64,000 nucleotides of DNA from an uncultured Pelagibacteraceae bacterium (GCA_902568875.1 CACFSG010000003.1:1-64000); one strand, 5' to 3'; positions 26,730 to 37,105 are shown, numbered from the stretch's first letter. Numbers and translations: made by a program. Notes: generated by a model from the letters alone, not told the origin.

Positions 26730-28178
26730 ATGACCATTGGATGGTGTTTCGATAATACCTATTACAAACTACCAAACTCATTTAAAGAAAATACAAAACC
26801 AATTCCAGTTAAAAAACCTGAATTAATTATATTAAATAAAAATCTTACAAAAGAATTAAATCTCGATTTTTCAAATTTAAATAATAAAGAAATATCAGAA
26901 ATATTTGCTGGTAATTCACTCCCTAAAGGAAGCAACAGTATTGCTCAAGCATACGCAGGACATCAATTTGGTCATTTTACAATGTTAGGTGATGGCAGAG
27001 CCGTTTTAATTGGAGAACACTTATCTAAAAAAAAAGATAGATATGATATTCAGTTTAAAGGGTCAGGAAAAACTGCTTTTTCAAGAAATGGTGATGGAAG
27101 AGCTGCATTAGGACCAATGTTGAGGGAATATATTGTAAGTGAAGCTATGCATAATTTATCTATACCAACAACAAGAAGTTTGGCAGTTGTTAAAACAGGT
27201 GAAGAGGTAATAAGAGAAACTCCTTTGCATGGGGCAATACTTACAAGGGTCGCCTTAAGTCATATTAGGGTTGGAACTTTTCAATATATTGCAGCTAGAC
27301 AAAAAAAAAATGAATTAGAAACTTTATTAAATTATGTGATTAAAAGACATTACCCAAATATTGAAAATTCTAAAAATAAAGCAATAGATCTCTTAAAAAC
27401 TGTTTTAGATAAACAAATTGACCTTGTGGTTAACTGGATGAGAGTTGGTTTTATACATGGAGTAATGAATACTGACAATATGAGTATCTCTGGTGAAACA
27501 ATTGATTACGGTCCATGTGCGTTTATGGACACCTATGATCCAAAAACTGTATTTAGTTCTATAGATCAAATGGGTAGATATGCATATTGTAATCAACCAA
27601 TTATTACAAAATGGAATCTTTCAAGATTTGCTGAATGCTTAATACCATTAATTGATCAAGATCAAAATAAAGCAATTCAATTAGCTACTGAAATAATTAA
27701 TACATTCGAGAAAAAATATGAAGAAAAATGGCTCAACATGATGAGGGACAAACTAGGTTTATTTGGTACTGATGAAAAAGATAAGTTTTTAATTTTAGAT
27801 TTGTTAACTTGGATGCATCAAAAAAAAATAGACTACACAAATACTTTTTGTCATTTAATGAACTTTAAAATTCAAAAAATCAAAAACTATGAAGATAATA
27901 TCTTCCAAAATTGGAAAAAAAGATGGCAAAAAAGATTATCAACTAATAACAATACGCCAGAAAAATACATAAAATTGATGAGGAGTGTTAATCCACTTGT
28001 AATACCAAGAAATCACAAAGTCGAAGAAGTCTTACATGAAGCAAATCAGAATAATCTAAAACCAATCAATCAACTTTTAGAAATTTTAAACAATCCCTAT
28101 ACTGAACAAAAAAATATAATTGAATATCAAACCCCATCTATTTCAAATGAAAAATATCAAACTTTTTGTGGAACTTAA
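26730..28178 (+). CDS. selO: protein adenylyltransferase SelO
   Basis: Pseudokinase-fold enzyme that transfers AMP to Ser/Thr/Tyr of target proteins, linked to redox stress. QAYAGHQFGHFTMLGDGRAV, QFKGSGKTAFSRNGDGRAA and LREYIVSEAM are the conserved N-lobe elements, and NTDNMSISGETIDYGPCAF holds the metal-binding residues. The C-terminus ends TFCGT with a single Cys in the place where some members carry Cys or selenocysteine. 482 residues, normal. Five bases after fdsA, so possibly co-transcribed; convergent with the next gene. Confidence 0.93.
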   Translation: MTIGWCFDNTYYKLPNSFKENTKPIPVKKPELIILNKNLTKELNLDFSNLNNKEISEIFAGNSLPKGSNSIAQAYAGHQFGHFTMLGDGRAVLIGEHLSKKKDRYDIQFKGSGKTAFSRNGDGRAALGPMLREYIVSEAMHNLSIPTTRSLAVVKTGEEVIRETPLHGAILTRVALSHIRVGTFQYIAARQKKNELETLLNYVIKRHYPNIENSKNKAIDLLKTVLDKQIDLVVNWMRVGFIHGVMNTDNMSISGETIDYGPCAFMDTYDPKTVFSSIDQMGRYAYCNQPIITKWNLSRFAECLIPLIDQDQNKAIQLATEIINTFEKKYEEKWLNMMRDKLGLFGTDEKDKFLILDLLTWMHQKKIDYTNTFCHLMNFKIQKIKNYEDNIFQNWKKRWQKRLSTNNNTPEKYIKLMRSVNPLVIPRNHKVEEVLHEANQNNLKPINQLLEILNNPYTEQKNIIEYQTPSISNEKYQTFCGT

Positions 28179-29282
28179 TTAAAGAACATAAGGTTCTGGT
28201 CTAGCTTTTTTGCCTAAAACTCTCTCAACTGCCATATTTGAAATATCAATAGATTGATAAGCTCCTGTAATTATTAATTCTGTTAAAGCTCTACCAATAC
28301 CAGGAGCTTGCATTAACCCTCTTCCAGTAAAACCAGTAGCTAAATAAACATTCTCATATTTAGGGTGTTTACCTACAACTGCATTATTATCTAATCTATT
28401 ACAATCATAATATCCTGCCCATCCTCCAGTTAATTTTAATTCTTCAAAAGCTGGAATTCTATTTGCAAGTGCTGGCCAAACTAATTCTTCAAAATCATCC
28501 CAAGCAGGTTCTAAGTCTTTAGCATCAAAAACAGATTTTGGAGATCCAGCTAAATATTCTTTACCTTCTGGTCTCCAATAAACTCCTGAAGGTAAGTCTC
28601 CTGTCAAAGGCATTTCAGGAATATGTTTAGGACACTTAACTCTAAATACAGTATGTTTTTGTGGTTCTACAGGTATATCGTCCAGTAATTCTTTAGTCCA
28701 ACATCCTGCAGCAGAAATAATTATTTTTGCTTTAATTTCTGAAAGACTTTTAATATTACCTTTTACAAATTCAGCTCCAAGTTCAGTTGCTTTACTTTTT
28801 AAAGCACTATGAAACATAAATGGGTCAATCCAACCTTCGGTTTTGTTGTCAGTAAAAGTTGCTGTTTCTATACCTTCGTTATTAATATATGGAAATATTT
28901 TTGATAATTCTGAGCCTTTAATATTTTTTGTACCAGCATCACATGCTTTGTGATTCTCTAAAGCACGATATTGTTCCTCAGCATCATCAGGTCCAAACAT
29001 TAATAAATATCCATTTGGAACCATGCTAGCTGTAGGGTTTGGATTTTTTTCAGTTTTTAATATTTCAGGTATCTGAAATATAAATTCTTTAGCAAATTTT
29101 CCCAATAAAATATTCTCTTTTTGATAAAATTGTCTTCTAAAACCACCCAGAGATAAAGGGAATGAAGCTTGTTTATAAGTTGGATCTCTCTCTATAACTT
29201 TAACTTTTCTTCCTTCTTTAGATAAAAAATAAGCCGATGCAGCACCTATAATTCCACCACCAACTATAACAACATCATCCAT
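28179..29282 (-). CDS. DAO-family FAD-dependent oxidoreductase
   Basis: A 367-residue flavoprotein with the dinucleotide site VVIVGGGIIGAASAYFLSKEG at the N-terminus and a C-terminal GFTGRGLMQAPGIGRALTELI. The PLSLGGFRRQF stretch resembles FOXRED1/sarcosine-oxidase-like members. Likely substrates are N-methyl or D-amino acids, but I cannot choose. Sarcosine or dimethylglycine would fit the creatinase and glycine cleavage genes in the window. It abuts selO tail to tail and diverges from the SDR gene over 83 bases. Confidence 0.8.
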   Translation of the reverse strand: MDDVVIVGGGIIGAASAYFLSKEGRKVKVIERDPTYKQASFPLSLGGFRRQFYQKENILLGKFAKEFIFQIPEILKTEKNPNPTASMVPNGYLLMFGPDDAEEQYRALENHKACDAGTKNIKGSELSKIFPYINNEGIETATFTDNKTEGWIDPFMFHSALKSKATELGAEFVKGNIKSLSEIKAKIIISAAGCWTKELLDDIPVEPQKHTVFRVKCPKHIPEMPLTGDLPSGVYWRPEGKEYLAGSPKSVFDAKDLEPAWDDFEELVWPALANRIPAFEELKLTGGWAGYYDCNRLDNNAVVGKHPKYENVYLATGFTGRGLMQAPGIGRALTELIITGAYQSIDISNMAVERVLGKKARPEPYVL

Positions 29283-29365
29283 AAATATAAATTAATTATA
29301 ATAATAAAATCTATAAAAAGTAATTATAGAATCATCTTAATATTCATATTATATATTAAATATCA

Positions 29366-30118
29366 ATGAATAATAAAGTTATTTGGATAACTGGAGGAAG
29401 TAGTGGTATTGGCAAAGCATTAGCTTATAAATTTGCCAATGAAGGTTGGCAAGTTGCATTGTCTGCTAGAAGAGAAGAATTATTAAATGAAATATCTAGA
29501 TCAAATAACAACATTCATTCTTTCCCTCTTGACGTGTTAAATGTTGAAAAATGCAAAGAAGTTTTTAATAAAATTGTTAGTAAATTTAAAAATATAGACA
29601 TTGCTGTATTTTCTACTGGAATTCATGATCCAAATTCTGAAAGAAAATTAAATTTAGAAAGTATCAGAAAAATTATGGAAACAAACTTTTTTGGAACAAT
29701 AAATAGTGTAAATTCAGTTTATAATTATTTTAAAGATAAAAAATCTGGCCACATTTCAATTGTCTCTTCTGTGGCTGGATATAGGGGTCTACCAATGGCT
29801 GGGGCTTATTGTGCATCAAAATCGGCACTTATTAGTTACGCAGAAAGCTTATATTTTGAAATGAAAAGATTTAATGTAAGGGTATCAGTTGTTAATCCTG
29901 GCTTCATTAAAACTCCAATGACCAATCAAAATCCTTTTCCAATGCCAATGATAGTATCAGCAGAATTCGCTGCTGAAGAAATGTTTAAAGGTTTAACAAA
30001 ATCAAATTCTTTTGAAATTCATTTTCCTAAAAAATTTACGTTTATTATGAAAATTTTAAAAATAATGCCCAATTGGCTTTATTTAAAACTTATTAAAAAA
30101 GGTATGAAATTAATTTAA
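29366..30118 (+). CDS. short-chain dehydrogenase/reductase (lipid-cluster type)
   Basis: A 250-residue SDR with the coenzyme motif WITGGSSGIGKALA, catalytic Ser in VSSVAGYRG and YCASKSAL as the Tyr-Lys motif. The specific substrate is unknown. It converges with the DUF3833 gene 2 bases away. SDR genes of this kind accompany DUF3833, CFA-like, DUF1365 and amine oxidase genes in many proteobacteria, so I treat it as part of that set even though it is on the other strand. Confidence 0.8.
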   Translation: MNNKVIWITGGSSGIGKALAYKFANEGWQVALSARREELLNEISRSNNNIHSFPLDVLNVEKCKEVFNKIVSKFKNIDIAVFSTGIHDPNSERKLNLESIRKIMETNFFGTINSVNSVYNYFKDKKSGHISIVSSVAGYRGLPMAGAYCASKSALISYAESLYFEMKRFNVRVSVVNPGFIKTPMTNQNPFPMPMIVSAEFAAEEMFKGLTKSNSFEIHFPKKFTFIMKILKIMPNWLYLKLIKKGMKLI

Positions 30119-30120
30119 AG

Positions 30121-30669
30121 TTAATTTTTTTTAAAGAAAACTGTTAGTTCTCCTACTTTAAAACCAAATTTTGAAAGCGTTGCTCTATTAATTGCAACTT
30201 TATCATCTTGTTTGAAAATCCAATCATCAAATCTAATTTTTATACTTTTACCCTTAAATGGTACCATTAAATTATATTCAAATTTAAATGCGTTACCATA
30301 AGAAACTCCTTTTGCAATACCCACTACATCTGGTGCAGTTCCAGAATAATTGTGTTCATCAATTTTTTCAATTTTCCAAATTCTTTTTTGTTCTTCTCCA
30401 TCTTTCCAATAAAAATCTTCCTCTAATGTAAGTATATTATTTTCAAATTTCCCACTCATATTTGCTTTAAAACTTCTGGTAACTTTTCCTTTTCTATCTT
30501 GCAATATTCCCCAAGCTTCAACCTCACCTTCAAAATATTCTTCTATTTTAATTATTGGTTTTGTATTTTTAAAATCTTCTGGTCTCATATTTTCATTGTT
30601 AAAATAGTTTTTATATATTGCAAAAAAAATAACTAATATAGTTAAAAAAATAAGTATTTTTTTTATCAT
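30121..30669 (-). CDS. DUF3833 family protein
   Basis: A 182-residue protein with an N-terminal membrane anchor or signal (about residues 4-21) and the DUF3833 pattern IEEYFEGEVEAWGILQDRKG, then LEEDFYWKDGEEQKRIWKI. The rest is beta-rich, suggesting a lipocalin-like periplasmic domain. Function is not established; the family is nearly always found in the CFA/DUF1365/amine oxidase lipid cluster. Last gene of the minus operon, 7 bases after the CFA-like gene. Confidence 0.8.
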   Translation of the reverse strand: MIKKILIFLTILVIFFAIYKNYFNNENMRPEDFKNTKPIIKIEEYFEGEVEAWGILQDRKGKVTRSFKANMSGKFENNILTLEEDFYWKDGEEQKRIWKIEKIDEHNYSGTAPDVVGIAKGVSYGNAFKFEYNLMVPFKGKSIKIRFDDWIFKQDDKVAINRATLSKFGFKVGELTVFFKKN

Positions 30670-30676
30670 TAATTAA

Positions 30677-31852
30677 TTATCTATTTTGCATTGAAAATTG
30701 TATTAAATCTATATTTTTAGATTTAAATCCTGCATCGCAATAAGATAAATAAAAATTCCACATTCTTTTAAATGTTAAATCAAAACCTTGTTTTGAAATC
30801 TCTTCCCATTTATTAACAAATTCTCTTCTCCAAATATTCAAAGTATCTGAATAATGTGATCCATAGGAATTATATTCTACTACATTTAACCCACTTTGAT
30901 TTGCATATTGATGTAAACTTTTTTTACATGGTAAAAAACCCCCAGGAAATATATATTTTTGGATAAAGTCTTCCTTAGTTTTATATCTATCAAATAATTT
31001 ATCATCAATTGTTATGGCTTGAATTGCTGCTGTTCCATTATTTTGTAAATTATCTTTGATAGTTTTAAAATAACTTTCTAAATAGTTTTTTCCTACAGCT
31101 TCTATCATTTCAATAGACGCAATAGAGTTATATTTATTTTTTACATCTCTATAATCTTTCATATAAATATTAATTTTTTCAGTTAATTGATTTTTTTGAA
31201 TTCTTTCTTTAGCAAAATCATATTGTTTTTTTGAAATAGTAATACAATCAAGCTTTACATCAAAATTTTTTCCTAAATATTCTGCAAAACCGCCCCACCC
31301 ACATCCGATTTCTAAAATTTTATCACCTGTTTTTGGTTTTATTAAATTAATTAATTTTTTATATTTATTAATTTGTGCTTCTTCTAAATTATTCTTATTT
31401 TCTTCAAATATTGCACTTGAATATGTAAGTGTTTTATCTAACCATAATGAAAAAAATTCATTTCCCAAATCATAATGTCTTGAAATATAATTTTTGCTAT
31501 TTTTTTTTGTATTTTTTAAAAAAATATTTTTTAAGTAATTAATAAATGAAAAATCAAAAAGTCCTGAAAATTTATAAATAATATTTATATTCTTTGCTGT
31601 AAGTTCAATTAAATCTGAAAGATTATTTGTTTCAAATTCTCCTCGCATATAAGCTTCTGCAAGACCTATGCTACCTTTTTTTATAATACTAAAAGTTAAT
31701 CCTGGTTTATTAATTATTAATTCTACATTTAAATTTTTATCTTTTTCGCCAAAATAATATTTTTTTCCATCATAATTAGTTACTTTTAATTGGCCATGTT
31801 TAATAAACTTTAAAGCTTTGAATATAAGATTATCTGAAATTGTTTGGATCAT
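30677..31852 (-). CDS. cyclopropane-fatty-acid-synthase-like phospholipid methyltransferase
   Basis: A 391-residue SAM-dependent enzyme that would add a methylene or methyl group to double bonds of phospholipid acyl chains at the membrane. ISRHYDLGNEFFSLWLDKTL with TYSSAIF, the SAM motif ILEIGCGWGGFAEYLG and IEMIEAVGKNYLESYF are the CFA synthase signatures; FIQKYIFPGGFLPC is conserved too. Products could be cyclopropane or methylated acyl chains (as in furan fatty acid synthesis). It follows DUF1365 by 2 bases. Confidence 0.88.
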   Translation of the reverse strand: MIQTISDNLIFKALKFIKHGQLKVTNYDGKKYYFGEKDKNLNVELIINKPGLTFSIIKKGSIGLAEAYMRGEFETNNLSDLIELTAKNINIIYKFSGLFDFSFINYLKNIFLKNTKKNSKNYISRHYDLGNEFFSLWLDKTLTYSSAIFEENKNNLEEAQINKYKKLINLIKPKTGDKILEIGCGWGGFAEYLGKNFDVKLDCITISKKQYDFAKERIQKNQLTEKINIYMKDYRDVKNKYNSIASIEMIEAVGKNYLESYFKTIKDNLQNNGTAAIQAITIDDKLFDRYKTKEDFIQKYIFPGGFLPCKKSLHQYANQSGLNVVEYNSYGSHYSDTLNIWRREFVNKWEEISKQGFDLTFKRMWNFYLSYCDAGFKSKNIDLIQFSMQNR

Positions 31853-31854
31853 AA

Positions 31855-32622
31855 TTAACTTTCAAATGTAATGTTATTTTTTATTTTAAATTTCTTTTTT
31901 ACTAATTTAATGCCTTTTATCCAAAGTTTGAATGCTTCAAAGTGTATTGCCCCAATAATTTTGAAAGACATTAACGGATTTGAAATATATGAAATCATTA
32001 AATTCTTATTATTTAACTCATTTTTTAAGCCATCTTGTGAGGCAAATAAAAGTTTTCCACTGTCATCATTTTGATTAATTACAACTGAGAGTTTATCTGT
32101 AGGTTTCAAAATTTTAAAATAATATAAACAATTCATTTCAATAAATGGAGACACATGAAATTTTTTTTTACATGAATGTTCTAAGAATTGATTATCCTTA
32201 TCTATCTTAAAAACATATGTATGCTGTTCTCCAAATGTATTTTTAACTTCATATAATATTGAAATTAGATTCAAATTTTTATCATAAACAAAAAAAATAC
32301 TTAAAGGGTTAAAAACATAACCCAATACCCTCGGATAGCATAAAAGTTTAATTTTTATTTCGTTAGAATTAATATTGTTATTATTTAGATTTTCTTTAAC
32401 CCATGAAATCAAAGATGTCCCATCTCTTGGTCCATGATCGACATCATAAAAACTAAGTATGTTAAATTTATTATAAGAAAATATTTTAAGTTCTCTATCT
32501 AATAAGTTTAGTTCAGATAAATCTAATAAAAGTGAAAATACTTTATATTTAAAAAAATGTTCTTTAGGTTTAAAACGCTTATGAATTACTTGACCATTAT
32601 AAATACAGGAAGAATTAATCAT
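31855..32622 (-). CDS. DUF1365 family protein
   Basis: A 255-residue protein with the DUF1365 pattern: SCIYNGQVIHKRFKPKEHFF at the N-terminus, FYDVDHGPRDGTSLISWV, LLCYPRVLGYVFNPLSIFFV, and NTFGEQHTYVF. The many conserved His/Asp suggest a metal enzyme but the activity is not established. The family nearly always neighbours a FAD amine oxidase and a CFA-like enzyme, as here. It overlaps the amine oxidase by 8 bases. Confidence 0.85.
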   Translation of the reverse strand: MINSSCIYNGQVIHKRFKPKEHFFKYKVFSLLLDLSELNLLDRELKIFSYNKFNILSFYDVDHGPRDGTSLISWVKENLNNNNINSNEIKIKLLCYPRVLGYVFNPLSIFFVYDKNLNLISILYEVKNTFGEQHTYVFKIDKDNQFLEHSCKKKFHVSPFIEMNCLYYFKILKPTDKLSVVINQNDDSGKLLFASQDGLKNELNNKNLMISYISNPLMSFKIIGAIHFEAFKLWIKGIKLVKKKFKIKNNITFES

Positions 32623-33853
32623 TTAAGTGCTTTAACATATTTATAGAAGACTTTATTCCATCTTCATGAAACCCATAACCAAAATAACTTCCACAAAAAA
32701 GGATATTTTTTTTGTTTTGTAAATTTTCAAGCTTACTTTGATAATCCAAAGTTAATTGATCAAAATATGGATGTGTAAATCTCACTTTTTTTAAAATTTT
32801 AGATTGATCTATTTCAAGATATGGATTTAAAGTAAGAAATATATTTTCTTCACATTTTAAATTTTGTAATAGATTTAGCCAATATGTTATAGAATTTTTC
32901 TCAATCTCATATTTATTTATTGAAGAATTCCATGAACACCATGTTTTTTTATTTTTTGGCATAATTTTTTCATCAGTATGAATATATGCATAATTTTCTT
33001 TGTAACTAAAATTTGATAGAATTTTTTTTTCTTCCTCTGAAGGATTTTCTATAATTGAAAGTGCTTCATTTGCATGAGTTGCTAATATAACTTTATCATA
33101 ATTGAAAAATTCACTTTTTCCACCATAATATAAATCTATACCTGTGCTTTTGCTTACAATTTTTTTTATAGGATAATTTTTATAATGTTCTCCACTCAAT
33201 TTAGAAAGAATATTTTTAACATAAGCTCTACTTCTATTTGATACTGTAAACCATTGAGGTCTATTTTTTAATTTAAATAAACCATGATTTTGAAAAAATT
33301 TTATAAAAAATTTTAGTGGCATTTTATTAGCCTCATTAGAAGGCATTGACCAAATAGCTGAAACCATTGGTATCAAATGATAGTTTATAAATTCTTTTGA
33401 TAATTTATTATTATTTAGATATTCCCCCAAAGTTATTTTTTCATCAAATTGATTTAATTTATCACATTTCTTATAAAAATTAATTATATCAAAAAACATT
33501 CTTAAAAATTTTAAATTAAATAAATTAAGTCTATTTGAAAAAATTCCATTTAAACCTTTTCCACAATACTCAAAGTTTGTATTTTCAACAGAAACAGAAA
33601 AAGACATATCACTTTTTTCTATTTGAATATTATTTTCTTCAAAAAAATTAATTAAATTTGGATAAGTCTTAAAATTAAAAACAATAAATCCAATATCTAC
33701 TGATACTTTTTTTGCTCCAAAAATTAAATCAATTGTGTGAGAATGTCCGCCAAAATGATCTTCTCGCTCAAAAAGATCTACATGATGCTTTTTTGATAAA
33801 TAATAAGCTGCACTTAAACCTGATATACCTGATCCAACTACTGCAATTTTCAT
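32615..33853 (-). CDS. FAD-dependent amine-oxidase-fold protein of the lipid cluster
   Basis: A 412-residue flavoprotein: KIAVVGSGISGLSAAYYLSK dinucleotide site, then LFEREDHFGGHSHTI (the amine-oxidase form of the second FAD motif) and DIGFIVFN. At the C-terminus the LFCGSYFGYGFHEDGIKS motif closes the FAD site. The family (COG2907-like) is linked to unsaturated or modified phospholipid acyl chains rather than amines. First gene of the four-gene minus operon, but only 12 bases after the gcvP stop, so read-through from the gcv operon is likely. Confidence 0.85.
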   Translation of the reverse strand: MKIAVVGSGISGLSAAYYLSKKHHVDLFEREDHFGGHSHTIDLIFGAKKVSVDIGFIVFNFKTYPNLINFFEENNIQIEKSDMSFSVSVENTNFEYCGKGLNGIFSNRLNLFNLKFLRMFFDIINFYKKCDKLNQFDEKITLGEYLNNNKLSKEFINYHLIPMVSAIWSMPSNEANKMPLKFFIKFFQNHGLFKLKNRPQWFTVSNRSRAYVKNILSKLSGEHYKNYPIKKIVSKSTGIDLYYGGKSEFFNYDKVILATHANEALSIIENPSEEEKKILSNFSYKENYAYIHTDEKIMPKNKKTWCSWNSSINKYEIEKNSITYWLNLLQNLKCEENIFLTLNPYLEIDQSKILKKVRFTHPYFDQLTLDYQSKLENLQNKKNILFCGSYFGYGFHEDGIKSSINMLKHLND

Positions 33854-33865
33854 TTAAAAAAAACT

Positions 33866-36724
33866 TTATGCTGCAGAATCCTCGTATTCTTCCATTGATG
33901 GGCAAGTACAAAATAAATTTTTATCTCCATAAACATTATCTACTCTAGCAACAGGAGGCCAATATTTAACTGTTTTTAAAATTTCAGATGGATAAGCTGC
34001 TTCTTCCCTTTCGTACTTATGTTCCCATTTGTTTGAGCTTAATTCAACGTGAGTATGTGGCGCATTTTTAAGTGGATTATCAATTTTATCATAATGACCT
34101 GATTGAATTTTATCTATTTCTTGCTTAATCTTTTGTAATGCTGAACAAAATCTATTGATTTCGCTCAAACTTTCACTCTCTGTAGGTTCAATCATCATCG
34201 TACCAGCTACTGGCCAAGACATTGTAGGAGCATGATACCCAAAATCAATGAGTCTTTTAGCTATATCTTCTTCTGTAATTCCAGTATCAGTTTTAATTTT
34301 TCTAATATCAATAATACACTCATGTGCAACATTGCCGTTTTTTCCTTTATATAAAATTGGGAATGAATTTTTTAACTTATGAGCAATATAGTTAGCATTT
34401 AAAATTGCAACTTGAGAAGCTTTTTTTAAACCTTCAGATCCCATCATTTTAATATACATCCATGAGATAGATAAAATACTAGAGCTTCCCCATGGAGCTG
34501 CTGAAATAGCACCAATTCCTGTAGCAGGTCCACAGTCTTTAATTACAGGATGTTTAGGTAAAAATTTTTCTAAATGTTTTTTACATGCAATTGGACCCAT
34601 TCCTGGACCGCCTCCTCCATGTGGAATACAAAAAGTTTTATGTAAATTGATATGACATACATCAGGACCAAAATTTCCAGGCTTTGCAATTCCTACTAAA
34701 GCATTTAAATTTGCTCCATCCATATACACTTGTCCTCCATGCTTATGTATTAAATCACATATATCAGTTATCTTTTCTTCAAAAACTCCATGTGTTGAAG
34801 GATATGTAACCATTAATGCTGCTAAATTTTCAGAATGTTCTTCGGCTTTTTTCTTTAACTCTTCATAATCTACATTTCCATGTTTATCACATTTAACTAC
34901 AACTACTTTCATTCCAACCATTTGAGCACTGGCTGGGTTAGTACCATGTGCTGAACTTGGAATTAAACAAATGTTACGATTAAATTCACCATTTTTTTCA
35001 TGAAATTTTCGAATTACCATTAATCCTGCAAATTCTCCTTGAGCTCCTGCATTTGGTTGAAGTGAAACCCCAGAAAAACCAGTAATTGATCTCAACCAAT
35101 TTTTTAAATCAGTAAAAAGTTCTCTATAACCATCCATTTGTTCTATTGGAGAAAATGGATGAGGTTGTGAAAATTCTTTCCATGTTACAGGAATCATTTC
35201 AGAAACTGCATTTAATTTCATAGTGCATGAGCCTAGAGCTATCATTGTTCTATTTAATGCAATATCAGAATCTTCTAATCTTTTTAAATATCTAAGCATT
35301 TCTGTTTCTGAGTGATAACTATTAAAAACAGGATGGTCTAAATATGTAGATGTTCTCAATAATTTTTTTGGTAAATTTGATAAACTTTCATTCATCGACT
35401 CTTTTATAGTTTCTGAACAATTAAATATTTTTAATAATTGATTTGCCCTAAATAGGTTTTTTCTTTCATCAAAAGATACGGCTAGTAATTCAGAATTAAC
35501 TTTTCTAATATTTACTCCTTGATCTAAAGCATTTTTATATATTTTATCTGTCTTATCTAAAGTTTTTACTGTTACGGTATCAAAGAATTGATCAGAATAA
35601 AGTTCGTAACCTGAATGTTTTAATTTATCTGCAAAATTTTTAGTGAGTTGTGAAACAGTTTCTGCAATTTTTTTAATGCCTTTTGGTCCATGATAAACTG
35701 CATAAGCAGCTGAAACTATGGCTAATAAAGCTTGAGCTGTACATATATTGCTTGTAGCCTTATCTCTTCTAATGTGTTGCTCTCTAGTCTGAAGAGCTAA
35801 TCTAAATGCTTTTTTTCCATGTCTATCAACAGAAACACCTACAATCCTTCCAGGCATTGATCTTTTGAATTCATCTTTTGTTGCAAAAAATGCTGCATGT
35901 GGACCACCATAACCCATTGGAATTCCAAATCTTTGAGAACTACCGACTGCAATATCAGCTCCTAATTCGGCTGGTGTTTTAAGTTTAGCTAAAGCAAGTA
36001 AATCACATGCTAAAACAGCTTTACCATTATTTTTATGGATTTTGCTTATAGCTTCACTAGGATCTTTAATATCACCTAAAGTTCCTGGATATTGAAGTAT
36101 TCCACAAATAATATCTTCTTTAATATCTTTATCCTCATCACCAATGATTATTTCTAATCCTAATGGTTCAGCTCTAGTTCTAATAACATCAATAGTTTGT
36201 GGATGACAATTTTTTGAAACAAATACTTTTTTTGTATTAGTTTTTGATAATCTATAACTTAATCCCATTGCTTCTGCAGCAGCAGTACCTTCATCTAATA
36301 GAGAAGCATTTGCTATATCCATGCCCGTAAAATCTATAACCATTTGTTGAAAGTTTAATAACATTTCAAGTCGACCTTGAGCTACTTCAGGTTGGTATGG
36401 CGTGTACGAAGTATACCAGCCAGGATTTTCTAATATATTCCTTAATATCACATAAGGTGTATATGTTCCGTAATACCCCATGCCTATAAAACTTGAAAAA
36501 ATCTTATTTTTTTGTGAAATATTTTTTAATTTTCTAAGAGCTTTATATTCAGAATTGGAATCTCCAATATCTAAACTATCTTTAAGTAGAATTTTTTCAG
36601 GAACAGTTTTTTTTATAAGCTCATCTAAATTTTTATAACCAAGTTCTTGGAGCATAGTCCCTTGTTCTTTTTCTGAAGGACCTATATGTCTCTGGATAAA
36701 ATCTTTTTGAGCATTCTTTAACAT
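33866..36724 (-). CDS. gcvP: glycine dehydrogenase (decarboxylating), P-protein
   Basis: PLP enzyme of the glycine cleavage system; it decarboxylates glycine and loads the aminomethyl group on GcvH. RHIGPSEKEQ at the N-terminus, GMGYYGTYTPYVILRNILEN, QPEVAQGRLEMLLN, and the PLP site INLHKTFCIPHGGGGPGMGP with the Schiff-base Lys. 952 residues, the single-chain form. It starts right after gcvH with no gap. The ADP/SAM-independent order T-H-P is standard. Confidence 0.97.
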   Translation of the reverse strand: MLKNAQKDFIQRHIGPSEKEQGTMLQELGYKNLDELIKKTVPEKILLKDSLDIGDSNSEYKALRKLKNISQKNKIFSSFIGMGYYGTYTPYVILRNILENPGWYTSYTPYQPEVAQGRLEMLLNFQQMVIDFTGMDIANASLLDEGTAAAEAMGLSYRLSKTNTKKVFVSKNCHPQTIDVIRTRAEPLGLEIIIGDEDKDIKEDIICGILQYPGTLGDIKDPSEAISKIHKNNGKAVLACDLLALAKLKTPAELGADIAVGSSQRFGIPMGYGGPHAAFFATKDEFKRSMPGRIVGVSVDRHGKKAFRLALQTREQHIRRDKATSNICTAQALLAIVSAAYAVYHGPKGIKKIAETVSQLTKNFADKLKHSGYELYSDQFFDTVTVKTLDKTDKIYKNALDQGVNIRKVNSELLAVSFDERKNLFRANQLLKIFNCSETIKESMNESLSNLPKKLLRTSTYLDHPVFNSYHSETEMLRYLKRLEDSDIALNRTMIALGSCTMKLNAVSEMIPVTWKEFSQPHPFSPIEQMDGYRELFTDLKNWLRSITGFSGVSLQPNAGAQGEFAGLMVIRKFHEKNGEFNRNICLIPSSAHGTNPASAQMVGMKVVVVKCDKHGNVDYEELKKKAEEHSENLAALMVTYPSTHGVFEEKITDICDLIHKHGGQVYMDGANLNALVGIAKPGNFGPDVCHINLHKTFCIPHGGGGPGMGPIACKKHLEKFLPKHPVIKDCGPATGIGAISAAPWGSSSILSISWMYIKMMGSEGLKKASQVAILNANYIAHKLKNSFPILYKGKNGNVAHECIIDIRKIKTDTGITEEDIAKRLIDFGYHAPTMSWPVAGTMMIEPTESESLSEINRFCSALQKIKQEIDKIQSGHYDKIDNPLKNAPHTHVELSSNKWEHKYEREEAAYPSEILKTVKYWPPVARVDNVYGDKNLFCTCPSMEEYEDSAA

Positions 36725-37105
36725 TTAACTAACACTTTCTTTTGCAAATTTATCGTATTCTTCTTTGTTCATTAAACTATCTATTTCAGATTTATCTTTA
36801 ATCTTTAATTTAAAAAACCAAGCTTCATTTTCTGGATCAGAATTAATTTTAGCAGGATCATCAACAATAGATTGATTATTTTCAACAACTTCACCTGAAA
36901 TAGGAGTGTATACATCACTCGCTGCCTTTGTAGACTCAACTACTCCAGCTGTTCCATCTTTTTCTATTGAAGTTCCAATATCTGGAAGTTCAACAAAAAC
37001 AATGTCTCCTAGCATTTCAGTAGCATGTTTCGTAATTCCTATTGTGGCAACATCACCCTCCACTTTTAACCATTCATGTTCTTTTGAAAATTTAACATCA
37101 CTCAT
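36725..37105 (-). CDS. gcvH: glycine cleavage system H protein
   Basis: Lipoylated shuttle between P, T and L proteins. [19 protein letters not shown] at the N-terminus and [13 protein letters not shown] with the lipoyl-accepting Lys60. Acidic, 126 residues, normal length. It overlaps the end of gcvT by 4 bases and abuts gcvP. Confidence 0.97.
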   Translation of the reverse strand: MSDVKFSKEHEWLKVEGDVATIGITKHATEMLGDIVFVELPDIGTSIEKDGTAGVVESTKAASDVYTPISGEVVENNQSIVDDPAKINSDPENEAWFFKLKIKDKSEIDSLMNKEEYDKFAKESVS

